A model generated the notes under the pieces. The model was given only the letters and a program-made list of their open reading frames with translations, did not search any database and was not told the origin of the DNA. Below, piece after piece: positions 18,181 to 26,107 of a stretch of DNA of 40,708 nucleotides. The DNA lies in assembly GCA_013203045.1 (NCBI GenBank), contig JABMQN010000076.1, forward strand, positions 1-40,708, given 5' to 3'. The stretch is from Chloroflexota bacterium (lineage in GTDB: Bacteria; Chloroflexota; Dehalococcoidia; SZUA-161; SpSt-899). The position numbers and the translations under genes are program-made. The stretch's first letter is position 1. Every line of letters begins with the position of its first letter.

Positions 18181-18798
18181 ATGTCCGAAAAAATAAAACT
18201 CACCCGACCGGAACTTAAACGCCAGCGTGACGCAAAGACTCGTTTTGAGCGTTACTTACCTATGCTCAAACTTAAACAGCAGCAACTGCAAATGACTATG
18301 CGGCAGATTGAGAAAGAGCGCCAGAAAGCGGTTAAAGCAGAAGCGAAGGCTCGGCAGAGGTTTCAGAGTTATGAAGCTGTCATGAATGACATGGCGGGGG
18401 TCAATATTCCGGCTCTGGCCGAATTTAAGGAAATCAAGACGTCTTTTTCGAATGTTGCCGGTGTGGCTATCCCGGTTTTTGAGGATGTGGTTTTCCCTGA
18501 AGCTAATTATAGTCTATTTGCCACACCTGCCTGGGTGGACATGGCGCTGACCGATCTGCGCGAAGTCAACAAGCGAAGAGCTCGATTGGATATCCTGCAA
18601 CGGCAAACTGATTTGTTACAAAAGGAATTGACCAAGATCGTACAAAGAGTCAATCTGTTTGAAAAGGTGAAAATACCGGAATCCAGGGAAAACATTCGCC
18701 GGATTCGGATTCAATTGGGTGATGAGATGACTTCGGCAGTAGGCCGGGCCAAGATCGCCAAGAATAAGCTTGATGAGACGGAAGGTCAGGCAGGCTAG
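18181..18798 (+). CDS. ntpD: V/A-type ATPase subunit D (central rotor shaft)
   Basis: A 205-residue protein, with long N- and C-terminal helices that form the coiled-coil shaft. The start KIKLTRPELKRQRDAKTRFERYLPMLKLKQ is the typical D-subunit signature, and the C-terminal half (RVNLFEKVKIPESRENIRRIRIQLGDE) matches as well. No ribosome binding site is visible, because the upstream gap is occupied by a palindromic element. It sits in the usual order after B. No separate gene for subunit F follows. Confidence 0.9.
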   Translation: MSEKIKLTRPELKRQRDAKTRFERYLPMLKLKQQQLQMTMRQIEKERQKAVKAEAKARQRFQSYEAVMNDMAGVNIPALAEFKEIKTSFSNVAGVAIPVFEDVVFPEANYSLFATPAWVDMALTDLREVNKRRARLDILQRQTDLLQKELTKIVQRVNLFEKVKIPESRENIRRIRIQLGDEMTSAVGRAKIAKNKLDETEGQAG

Positions 18799-18819
18799 TG
18801 TATATCACATTATAATGTC

Positions 18820-18987
18820 ATTCTGACGGAAGTCTCCAACGCGCCATAGCCGCTCAGGCGACGGCACGTCAGAATCCAGAGGGGCAATGGGAAAGTGGAT
18901 TCCGGCTCGGAGGTCGCGCCTGCCATAGTACTATATACGACGGACATGGCCGGAATGACATATTCAGGGTTCCCGCTTTCGCGGGAA
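18820..18987. repeat. cluster of three palindromic repeats between ntpD and ntpI
   Basis: Three arm pairs follow one another: ATTCTGACG (18820-18828) with CGTCAGAAT (18867-18875), ATTCCGGC (18899-18906) with GCCGGAAT (18949-18956), and TTCCCGC (18970-18976) with GCGGGAA (18981-18987). Each is framed by GTCATT or AATGAC-like ends, as in the TCATTCC-type copies at 5804 and 8201. The gap of about 200 bases holds no gene. Confidence 0.75.
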
Positions 18988-19002
18988 TGACAGAGAAAAG
19001 CA

Positions 19003-20883
19003 ATGATTGTAAAGATGAGAAAAGTCCAGGCGGTTGTTCGCAGAGTTGATAGTGAGCAGTTGCTGGAAACGATGCATGATCTGGGCGTACTGCATATAGT
19101 TCCGCTCGATCCTGCACAGGCCGTCGCCGGGGCAGAAATTGCCATGTCTCTGGATAGTGTTCGGCGTGCCATACAGATTGTTTCAGAGATTGAACCTGTC
19201 GAGCCGGTGATGGATATCACTGCCCGGGAAGCGGCTGAGGAAATACTTGCCATCCAGCGAACTCAAGCAGAAAACGATAATCGACTTTCATCTCTCTACC
19301 GGCAACTGGAACAGCAGAAGGTTTGGGGTGACATTGCTCTTGAGGATTTTGAGATACTCAAATCGGCCGGTGTATTACCGGAATTCTATCTTTTATCCAA
19401 GGAAGGCGCAAATCAAGTACAAGCTGAATTTACCAGCGTAATTCAGGGTGATGATGGCGGGAAAGTGGTTGTTGCCGTAATTGATCGATCCGGCAATGCC
19501 CAGGTTCCTGAAGATGCCGAGCTCATTCCTTTGCCCGTGAAAGACAATCCCTCAATTCGTGCTGAGGCTGCTGATATCGATTCGAAACGGAAGCAGTCCA
19601 CAGACAGGCTGGCCCAACTTGCCAGTTTTATTCCTGAGCTAGAGTCGATGCAGTCTGAACTGGAGGAAAAAGCTCTCTGCAGTATAGCTTCCAACGGGGC
19701 ATTGACAGAAGAAGACTTCTTTGCCATTCAAGGCTGGGCTCCTGTTGATAAATGCGATACCCTTTCCTCTGATCTTGAAGCTGCCGGCATCACGGCCGGC
19801 ATTCGCATAAACGAACCGGAAGAGGACGAATTGCCTCCCACACTGATCAAGTATCCCAAATGGACGACCCCTATTAAGGGGTTGTTCGACATGCTCAATA
19901 CGTTCCCGGGATATCGGGAAATGGATTTATCTGCCTTCTTCATGATTGCCCTGCCTATCTTTGCGGCCATGCTTATCGGCGATGGCGGTTACGGGCTTTT
20001 GTTCCTGTTGCTCGGTGTTTTCATGTATCGTAAGCTGGTAAGCAAGATGGGTAAAGAGGGAACTCATTTACTCATTGTTTTTGGAGCTATGACACTGATA
20101 TGGGGTATACTCACTGCAAACTTTTTCGGCCTTGGGCCGGAAACGATGGCCAGAGCCGGCGGATTCTTTGTCGATGGCGATGAGCAGGCGACCTATGCAG
20201 CGCTACGGGCCGGAGATGGGATGTGGGCGACAGTAGGGCAGGTCATGATGGAAGCTCCATTGTGGAGGGAGGATAGCGAAGCATCACGTGAGCTATTAAT
20301 TCAAATAAGCTTCCTGCTGGGTACCGTTCATTTAGTTTCAGCGCATCTTCGCCGTGCACTTGCGTTACTCCCCGATCAACGCACTCTGGCAGAGATAGGA
20401 TGGTCCGTGATCTTGGTTAGTATGCTGGGTGTTATCTGGGGAATGTTTTTCGAGAGCGCTCCGGTTTCGAGTTCTGTGCTTATTGGGGCTCTTGCCGGAG
20501 GGCTTGCACTCGTGGTGCTATTTGGAGCACCTGATCGAAATCCATTAAAGAGAATGCTGGTAGGGTTTGCTTCAAGTCTTTTACCATTAATTGGCACTTT
20601 CGGGGATACCATGAGCTATATTCGGCTCATGGCGGTTGGGATGGCGAGTTACTATATTGCATTTGCCTTCAATGACCTCGGAGCAACAGTCGCTGGTTCG
20701 GTGGCATGGCAATGGGCGCTTGCGGCGCCGATCATCGTGGTGGGACATCTTCTGAACATTGCATTGTGCTTGATTGCCATCTTCGCACATGGTGTTCGTT
20801 TGAATATGCTGGAATTTTCGGGCAATGCAGGTGTTCAATGGTCGGGCTATGCATATGCGCCGTTTGCTAAAATCAAGACATAA
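19003..20883 (+). CDS. ntpI: V/A-type ATPase subunit I (membrane stator, subunit a)
   Basis: A 626-residue protein with a soluble, partly coiled-coil N-terminal half (1-300) and seven to eight membrane segments in the C-terminal half. The family segment GDTMSYIRLMAVGMASYYIAF carries the essential arginine that faces the rotor ring. The N-terminus (KMRKVQAVVRRVDSEQLLETMHDLGVLHI) is the usual one. Only a weak ribosome binding site precedes ATG 19003, and ATG 19015 is an alternative. The gene follows a cluster of palindromes and is 13 bases from ntpK. Confidence 0.92.
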   Translation: MIVKMRKVQAVVRRVDSEQLLETMHDLGVLHIVPLDPAQAVAGAEIAMSLDSVRRAIQIVSEIEPVEPVMDITAREAAEEILAIQRTQAENDNRLSSLYRQLEQQKVWGDIALEDFEILKSAGVLPEFYLLSKEGANQVQAEFTSVIQGDDGGKVVVAVIDRSGNAQVPEDAELIPLPVKDNPSIRAEAADIDSKRKQSTDRLAQLASFIPELESMQSELEEKALCSIASNGALTEEDFFAIQGWAPVDKCDTLSSDLEAAGITAGIRINEPEEDELPPTLIKYPKWTTPIKGLFDMLNTFPGYREMDLSAFFMIALPIFAAMLIGDGGYGLLFLLLGVFMYRKLVSKMGKEGTHLLIVFGAMTLIWGILTANFFGLGPETMARAGGFFVDGDEQATYAALRAGDGMWATVGQVMMEAPLWREDSEASRELLIQISFLLGTVHLVSAHLRRALALLPDQRTLAEIGWSVILVSMLGVIWGMFFESAPVSSSVLIGALAGGLALVVLFGAPDRNPLKRMLVGFASSLLPLIGTFGDTMSYIRLMAVGMASYYIAFAFNDLGATVAGSVAWQWALAAPIIVVGHLLNIALCLIAIFAHGVRLNMLEFSGNAGVQWSGYAYAPFAKIKT

Positions 20884-20896
20884 GGAGAATTGAGTT

Positions 20897-21391
20897 ATGG
20901 ATGCAGCATCGACTTCAGTGATGTTGGGACAGGCTGGTATGGGTTTGGCGCTGGGACTGGCCGCTATAGGCAGTGCGCTGGGTATTGGGGCGGCAGGTAG
21001 AGCGGCCGCCGGTGCGTGGGCAAAGGAAGCCAAGGCGGGCAAATCATTAAATTTCCAATACATAATACTGACTGGTATGCCGCTTTCACAGACGATCTAT
21101 GCTTTTGTGCTTATGCTTGTTGTGCTAAAGACTGCTCTCGTTGGTGACAATTCGGAAACGGGAATAACTGACACGGTTATGCATAATGGTGGTACTTTGT
21201 TTGGCATTGGAATAGGTGCAGGGTTGGCCGAACTGTTCAGCGCCTGGATGCAGGGTAAAATTGGAGCCGCAGGAATACGGGCTCTTTCTGAAGGTGAAGG
21301 CAAGGGCCTTGTAAACATGATCATCGCTATGGGTATCTGCGAAACTGTCGGACTGTTTGGATTCGTATTTATGTTGATGGTTGCTCCCTAG
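20897..21391 (+). CDS. ntpK: V/A-type ATPase subunit K (rotor ring proteolipid), probable Na+ type
   Basis: A 164-residue four-helix proteolipid made of two fused hairpins. Residues aligned with the Na+ ligands of Enterococcus hirae NtpK are present: Ser64-Gln65 in MPLSQTIYAF, Gln119 in MQGKIGAAG and Glu149 in GICETVGLFGF. Only the second hairpin carries the acidic residue, as in other duplicated rings. This suggests Na+ rather than H+ transport; the alignment was made by eye. An AAGGAG precedes ATG 20897. Confidence 0.9.
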   Translation: MDAASTSVMLGQAGMGLALGLAAIGSALGIGAAGRAAAGAWAKEAKAGKSLNFQYIILTGMPLSQTIYAFVLMLVVLKTALVGDNSETGITDTVMHNGGTLFGIGIGAGLAELFSAWMQGKIGAAGIRALSEGEGKGLVNMIIAMGICETVGLFGFVFMLMVAP

Positions 21392-21421
21392 CGGGTAGCA
21401 CTCAACTCAGGATATTGATCG

Positions 21422-22096
21422 ATGTATGTCAGTGAATTTATGACAACCAAGCTGGTAACCGTCACCACGGGGACCCCGGTTGCCCGCGCGTCGCGCTTGC
21501 TGTATGCGCACAGGATACGCCGGTTACCGGTGGTCGATGATGATAACATATTGGTGGGAATTTTAGGAGAAAGGGCGGTTGCGTCTGGGTTACCGTCCGC
21601 GTCAACCGGATCGAGTTCAAAAGAGATGGCGAATACGCTTTCCAAACTGACGGTTGGGGTATTGATGCATCCGGAAGTGTTAACCGTCACGCCTGATATC
21701 ACAGTCGAGAGCGCTATGGCTCTGGCCCAGGAAAATAGAGTCGGGTGCCTGGTAGTAGTGGATAACCAGTATAAACCGGTAGGTATTGTTACGACCAATG
21801 ATGTCATCTATCGAATCCTGAGCCCCCTGCTTGGGCTGGGAAAGCCCGGTGTCCGTCTTCATATCCATGATTGCGGGGAAGTTGGACAGATCAGTCAAGT
21901 CACCGGGTTGATTGAGCAACATGGAATGAAGCTTGAAGTGATCCATGTGGATGATTCACCAATAACAGGAAAGCGCGACTTGATTGTGCAAGTGGTAACC
22001 AAAGAATCTGATCCTTTAATTAATGACTTGACCAAACAGGGATATAAAGTCGAACTCAGAAAACGCCGGTCCTGGCCTCTCTCTGAAGACGATTAG
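21422..22096 (+). CDS. CBS-domain protein with a C-terminal ACT-like region
   Basis: A 224-residue cytoplasmic protein with two CBS motifs (about 1-60 and 80-140; FMTTKLVTVTTGTPVARASRLL and VLMHPEVLTVTPDITVESAM), each ending in the typical VGILxxRxV or VGIVTTNDVI strand. The C-terminal 70 residues look like an ACT or AcuB-type ligand domain. CBS pairs bind adenosine nucleotides. Lying 30 bases after ntpK and before a strong terminator, it may adjust ATPase or ion-transport activity to energy charge, but this is inference from position only. Confidence 0.8.
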   Translation: MYVSEFMTTKLVTVTTGTPVARASRLLYAHRIRRLPVVDDDNILVGILGERAVASGLPSASTGSSSKEMANTLSKLTVGVLMHPEVLTVTPDITVESAMALAQENRVGCLVVVDNQYKPVGIVTTNDVIYRILSPLLGLGKPGVRLHIHDCGEVGQISQVTGLIEQHGMKLEVIHVDDSPITGKRDLIVQVVTKESDPLINDLTKQGYKVELRKRRSWPLSEDD

Positions 22097-22145
22097 CGCG
22101 ACTTGTAACCATCGCGTCCAATCGCTATAATACGAATTCAATCAT

Positions 22146-22178
22146 AAGAAAGCCTCTTTCGGGAGGCTTTCTTTTTTG
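22146..22178 (+). terminator. rho-independent terminator of the V-ATPase operon
   Basis: Perfect 11-base arms AAGAAAGCCTC (22146-22156) and GAGGCTTTCTT (22163-22173) with a 6-base loop run into a stretch of T. It closes the ntpE-to-CBS transcription unit. Confidence 0.92.
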
Positions 22179-22239
22179 GGATTCAATACAGTACAATTAC
22201 AGAAAATAAAGCACAAACAGATATTAGAAATGGCAGGAT

Positions 22240-22399
22240 CTCTCTATCGGGCCTTCGGCAGGAATATTCTGGGGCGTCGTTCCCCTCGACGGTGCAATCA
22301 GGCCATCACCCAATTCCTGCTTCACAGCCGGGGCGCTAACTGCAAGGTCCTAACCTTAAGAGTGTACTCTAAATAGCCGATTTATTTCGAGTAAACGCC
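22240..22399 (+). ncRNA. structured nhaA leader, candidate riboswitch
   Basis: A long-range stem pairs GCAGGAAT (22258-22265) with ATTCCTGC (22313-22320). Inside it are CGTCG/CGACG and GGTG/CACC pairings. Downstream AAGG/CCTT forms a small hairpin. ACTCT (22366-22370) can pair either with AGAGT (22359-22363) or, as TACTC, with GAGTA at 22389-22393. The last holds the only Shine-Dalgarno-like bases before GTG 22400. Ion-sensing leaders (Li+ and Na+ riboswitch classes) are known upstream of nhaA genes, but I cannot match a consensus by eye. Confidence 0.5.
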
Positions 22400-23770
22400 G
22401 TGAAACAGATTGATAGCAAACGAGACAAAACGAAATCCCACGTTTTCGTCGTCATCGAGAATTTCCTGGCCAAAGAAGCCTATAGTGGCTTCTTGCTCTT
22501 TGGCGCTGCCCTGCTGGCGATGATACTGGCAAACTCCCCATGGTCGGACTCGTATTTTGATTTGTGGCATACATCCGGTGGTCTCTCAATCGGTGATCAC
22601 AAGCTTGAAATGGATTTGAGCCACTGGGTAAATGACGGCCTCATGGCCATCTTTTTTCTCCTGATTGGGTTGGAGATTAAACGAGAATTGGTAGTGGGAG
22701 AGCTCTCGACCCTCCGCAAAGCAGCCTTTCCGCTTGTGGGGGCGCTGGGTGGCATGCTTGTGCCAGTGCTCTTTTACCTCCTAGTGAATCGTCAAAGTGG
22801 AGGGGATATCTCAGGGTTCGGTATTCCGATGGCTACCGACATCGCCTTTGCGCTGGGGGTACTATTGTTGCTTGGCAACAGGATTCCTTCGGCATTGAAG
22901 GTCTTTCTCGTTTCACTCGCCGTGGTGGACGACTTAGGGGCAATAATTCTGATTGCCGTGTTTTACACCAGTTCCCTGGATTTGGCGGCTCTTGGCTACG
23001 CGGGAATCACTCTTGTTGGGCTCATTATGCTCAACCGCACCGGCATCAATGAGATATTGCCTTATCTGGTGTTGGGCATTGTGTTGTGGTTTTGGGTATG
23101 GGAATCCGGCATCCATCCCACCATAGCAGGTGTGCTGCTGGCGATAACGATTCCGGTGCGCGCAAGAATCGACAGCAACAGGTTCCTGGATATATGCCGC
23201 GGCGAATTGAATTCATTCGATCGAAGTGGGTTTAATCGTAAGGACATGCTTCTGACCTCGGAGCAACAGGACTCGCTGGAGAAACTGGAGGATGCTTATG
23301 AGGCTGTTCAGAATCCGCTGGTACGGTTGGAGCATCGGATTCACCCAATCAGTGCCTTCATTGCGATGCCCATTTTTGCCCTGGCCAATGCCGGAGTTCA
23401 AATCTCAGGCTTAAGCTCCTCAGTTTTCAATTCGGTGAGTCTGGGAATAGTCCTGGGGCTTGTTGTGGGTAAACCGTTGGGAATCGTAGGTGCGACGTAT
23501 TTTGCGGCGCGTATGGGATGGGTACAAAAGCCGGCCGCGATTTCATGGAAACATATCTTTGGCGCAGCGATGCTCGGAGGTGTCGGCTTCACAATGTCCA
23601 TCTTCATTGCCTACCTGGCCTTTGAAGATGCCGACTTGGTTTCATCTGCCAAGATCTTCATCTTGGCAAGTTCGTTGATCATGGGGATAATCGGGGCACT
23701 GTACCTCCTGCGTGCATGCGGTCGGAAACAGGGTTCCTCCAAGTTGCCTGATACCTCTCCTTTGCTGTGA
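22400..23770 (+). CDS. nhaA: NhaA family Na+/H+ antiporter
   Basis: A 456-residue antiporter with about 12 membrane segments that exchanges internal Na+ (or Li+) for external H+. VVDDLGAIILIAVFYT carries the ion-binding Asp pair (Asp177-Asp178), and MATDIAFALGVL and MAIFFLLIGLEIKREL are the other signature segments. The start is GTG 22400. The C-terminus extends beyond the last helix with a short hydrophilic tail. Control is probably through the structured leader. It follows the ATPase operon, whose rotor looks Na+-specific. Confidence 0.94.
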   Translation: MKQIDSKRDKTKSHVFVVIENFLAKEAYSGFLLFGAALLAMILANSPWSDSYFDLWHTSGGLSIGDHKLEMDLSHWVNDGLMAIFFLLIGLEIKRELVVGELSTLRKAAFPLVGALGGMLVPVLFYLLVNRQSGGDISGFGIPMATDIAFALGVLLLLGNRIPSALKVFLVSLAVVDDLGAIILIAVFYTSSLDLAALGYAGITLVGLIMLNRTGINEILPYLVLGIVLWFWVWESGIHPTIAGVLLAITIPVRARIDSNRFLDICRGELNSFDRSGFNRKDMLLTSEQQDSLEKLEDAYEAVQNPLVRLEHRIHPISAFIAMPIFALANAGVQISGLSSSVFNSVSLGIVLGLVVGKPLGIVGATYFAARMGWVQKPAAISWKHIFGAAMLGGVGFTMSIFIAYLAFEDADLVSSAKIFILASSLIMGIIGALYLLRACGRKQGSSKLPDTSPLL

Positions 23771-23886
23771 TCTACTGTAATCCCGGACAAGTCTGGACAA
23801 CTATGATAATGACTCATGCATGGATTAAGAAAAGGCGCGCGACTCTGCTCAGTGGACTCCGAAGGTGTGGTATCGTGATTCACTAA

Positions 23887-24024
23887 CAGGAGTTGTTCCA
23901 GCCGGTCGTTGAATGGGTTCTGGATATGGACGAGAGCAATCAGCCGGGTATGGTATTGCTGGCGCTGCCCTACACGATTGTATTGAGTGTGGTTGGGTTC
24001 CTTGCCGTATATTTCTGGCTCTAA
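23887..24024 (+). pseudogene. nhaB: C-terminal remnant resembling NhaB antiporter
   Basis: A frame opening just after a TAA at 23884 and ending at TAA 24022-24024 encodes about 45 residues ending PGMVLLALPYTIVLSVVGF then LAVYFWL. This resembles the last membrane segment of NhaB Na+/H+ antiporters, in which an ALPYTIVL-type segment is conserved. No start or upstream portion was found, so it appears to be a relic of a deleted gene beside nhaA. The match is from memory and short. The remaining bases of 23771-24173 hold a repeat and a terminator. Confidence 0.45.
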
Positions 24025-24029
24025 TCTTT

Positions 24030-24054
24030 TTGGAGTGCGAAAGCCATGCTTTCG
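24030..24054. repeat. partial GGAGTGCG-type palindrome
   Basis: TGGAGTGCG followed by arms CGAAAGC (24038-24044) and GCTTTCG (24048-24054) matches the left half of the compound element at 18111-18170. Confidence 0.6.
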
Positions 24055-24100
24055 AAAAAAAGGCGGCAGTATAATTGCTGCTAAGGATTGCAAACGAAGA

Positions 24101-24135
24101 AAGGGGAAGCCTTAGCAATCAGGCCCCCCCTTTTT
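24101..24135 (+). terminator. terminator hairpin downstream of nhaA
   Basis: AAGGGG (24101-24106) pairs with CCCCTT (24127-24132), and GCCT (24109-24112) with AGGC (24121-24124). Three further T follow. It lies between the convergent nhaA and slyD genes and may act in both directions. Confidence 0.6.
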
Positions 24136-24173
24136 AAATGAGAATTCCGGACCGAGTATTTCTTCTAACGCCC

Positions 24174-24707
24174 TCAGTGGCAGTGGCCACCGCCGCACGT
24201 GTCATCGCATTCATCATCGCAGCCGCATTCGTCATGACATCCTCCGGGCATATGAAGATGGCCTTGTTCCAGCTCTTCCAGAGTGGCGTCGCGGATATCG
24301 ACGATAGTAACATCGAAATTCAGGGTAAGTCCTGCCAAAGGATGGTTTCCGTCAATAGTGATACCGCTGTCATCTATTTTTGTTATGGTTACAATTCGAG
24401 AGCCCCCGTCATCTCCTGCCTCCAGTTGCATACCGACCTCTACATCTATACCTTGCATTGCATCCGGCGGTAGTACTTGAACCATCGATTCATCTCGTTC
24501 TCCGTATGCCTGCGCCGGAGGGATTGTCGCAGAAAAACTATCCCCTATAGCTTTCCCTTCCATCTCAGTTTCCAGGCCAGGTATTAAAAACCCAATTCCA
24601 TGTAAGTATTCAAATGGCCCAATCTGATCTGAGCTGTCCAGCACCTCACCTTTTTCGTTAGTAACCTTAAAATCAAAAGTGGCGACCTTATTTTTAGTGA
24701 TTTGCAT
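24174..24707 (-). CDS. slyD: SlyD-like FKBP-type peptidyl-prolyl isomerase with metal-binding tail
   Basis: A 177-residue protein with an FKBP fold interrupted by an insert-in-flap domain. DFKVTNEKGEVLDSS and YLHGIGFLIPGLETEMEGKAIGD are FKBP segments, AYGERDESMVQVLP opens the insert, and HPLAGLTLNFDVTIVDIR returns to FKBP. The last 25 residues are rich in His and Cys (CHDECGCDDECDDTC, then GGGHCH), as in SlyD, which folds proteins and delivers nickel to hydrogenases. A GGGAGA ribosome binding site precedes ATG 24707. Confidence 0.9.
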   Translation of the reverse strand: MQITKNKVATFDFKVTNEKGEVLDSSDQIGPFEYLHGIGFLIPGLETEMEGKAIGDSFSATIPPAQAYGERDESMVQVLPPDAMQGIDVEVGMQLEAGDDGGSRIVTITKIDDSGITIDGNHPLAGLTLNFDVTIVDIRDATLEELEQGHLHMPGGCHDECGCDDECDDTCGGGHCH

Positions 24708-24725
24708 AATTGTCTCCCTTGTTAT

Positions 24726-24746
24726 TTAACCCTGATTCTAGGTTAA
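24726..24746. promoter_or_regulatory. inverted repeat upstream of slyD, candidate operator
   Basis: TTAACC (24726-24731) and GGTTAA (24741-24746) are exact arms 9 bases apart, about 20-40 bases before the slyD start. The arrangement would suit a dimeric repressor. The arms are short, so chance is possible. Confidence 0.3.
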
Positions 24747-24800
24747 TTTATATTTCGGAAAGATGCAAACTTGGAGGTATATTGACCGCGTGGCTGCGGA

Positions 24801-25988
24801 TCAAATCCGTATGTTTGCCCACCGGATAAGTTGGGCGACAATGATCCCGGCTCCAAAGGCGATTCCCATGTTGGTGGTGGCAAGCCCGATTCCTGCAATC
24901 AGAAAGACCACGAATAGGTCTTCCTTCTCAGTCACGTCTCTGACGAGGAGGGCTAATTCAATCCCTGCAAAGAGGAGCAAGACACCCAACACAGCGTAGG
25001 GGATTGAGGAGAGGATAGAGATCCCCACAATACCAAAAGCCAGGGCGATGATCACGAAAAATAGTCCAATCATGATATTGGCCCCGCCGGTTCGGGCTCC
25101 AAATCGGTAGTGGGCAGCCAGTCCTCCGGCTCCATGGCACATGGGCATTCCTGCCAGGAACCCGACCGGGATATTAGCCAGCCCCATACTGGTGCAAAAC
25201 CCTCTGTTCGTCGCTCTTCTGGTTACGTTATCAGTTCCGAAAAGATTTCTTGCCGTATCGGTAGTGCCGATGATCGCATTCCCAATAGTGAGAGGGATTT
25301 GCGGGATGACCAGCAAATATAATGCTATCCAGTAATCACTTAATTCCGGTGTGAACAGGTCTATATCGGTAGGGCCGAAATCCCACTTAGTGTCTTCAAA
25401 TGCTCCGTAGGCCGCACCAACAATAACTCCTGCTCCTACAATCACCAGTGCTGCGGGAAACCGTTTGCTATTAAGAAGCAAGAGGACCAGTACAATAGCA
25501 ATAATTGCGATGATCAGGTTGACCGGTACACTACCGATAGCAGCTTCGTTGGTCAAGTCTTCAATGAAAAGGTCTTTTTCTTTGATAAAGCTAATCCCCT
25601 TGGTGATGAGAACGAATCCCAGTCCTAGCTGTATCCCTCTAACTATGGGTTTGGTGAACAGCTTTGAAACCCAGTCAATCGCTCCTGTGAGGGCCAGGAC
25701 AAGAAGGAAAACACCAAAGAGTATCCCCGTAGCTGATAGAACTTCGGGAGTAACCTTGTCTGGAGAGGCGATCGCAATAGCCGCAACAACTTTGAGGGGT
25801 TGAACCGGAATCGGGAGTTTGAAGTATAGTCCCGCCAGAAGATAGAAAAGGCCTACCATCAGAAATACCGGGGTGAATCCGAGTCCGTTGATAGTAATGA
25901 GTGCAATAGAGAGGGGGATGAGGGTTCCAAAATCTCCTATCGATCCGGCCAGCTCACTGAGGTTGAATTTAAAGTCTTTGAAGCGCAT
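24801..25988 (-). CDS. MOT1-type sulfate/molybdate transporter (SulP-related)
   Basis: A 395-residue membrane protein with about 10-12 helices. NLSELAGSIGDFGTLIPLSIAL at the N-terminus, PVQPLKVVAAIAIA near 60-75 and the central MPMCHGAGGLAAHYRFGARTG are typical of the MOT1 group, whose known members carry molybdate. Homologues are often annotated as sulfate permeases. Next to sulfate-activation genes, import of sulfate is attractive, but sequence alone cannot separate the two substrates. No STAS domain is present. The Shine-Dalgarno before ATG 25988 is weak. Confidence 0.85.
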   Translation of the reverse strand: MRFKDFKFNLSELAGSIGDFGTLIPLSIALITINGLGFTPVFLMVGLFYLLAGLYFKLPIPVQPLKVVAAIAIASPDKVTPEVLSATGILFGVFLLVLALTGAIDWVSKLFTKPIVRGIQLGLGFVLITKGISFIKEKDLFIEDLTNEAAIGSVPVNLIIAIIAIVLVLLLLNSKRFPAALVIVGAGVIVGAAYGAFEDTKWDFGPTDIDLFTPELSDYWIALYLLVIPQIPLTIGNAIIGTTDTARNLFGTDNVTRRATNRGFCTSMGLANIPVGFLAGMPMCHGAGGLAAHYRFGARTGGANIMIGLFFVIIALAFGIVGISILSSIPYAVLGVLLLFAGIELALLVRDVTEKEDLFVVFLIAGIGLATTNMGIAFGAGIIVAQLIRWANIRI

Positions 25989-26041
25989 TCAAGGTGAGTA
26001 TATGAATTAGTGATTACGATGTCAATGAAGATATAAAGCAA

Positions 26042-26072
26042 AAAGCGCCCCGAGTTTTTATCCGAGGCGCTT
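26042..26072 (-). terminator. rho-independent terminator of the tauE-kinase unit
   Basis: On the - strand AAGCGCCTCG pairs with CGGGGCGCTT (one mismatch) around a 10-base loop and is followed by a T run. It lies about 35 bases beyond the stop of the kinase-BON gene. Confidence 0.85.
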
Positions 26073-26107
26073 ATGTTTGGTGAACAATTTGCAGATACAG
26101 GAGTACA

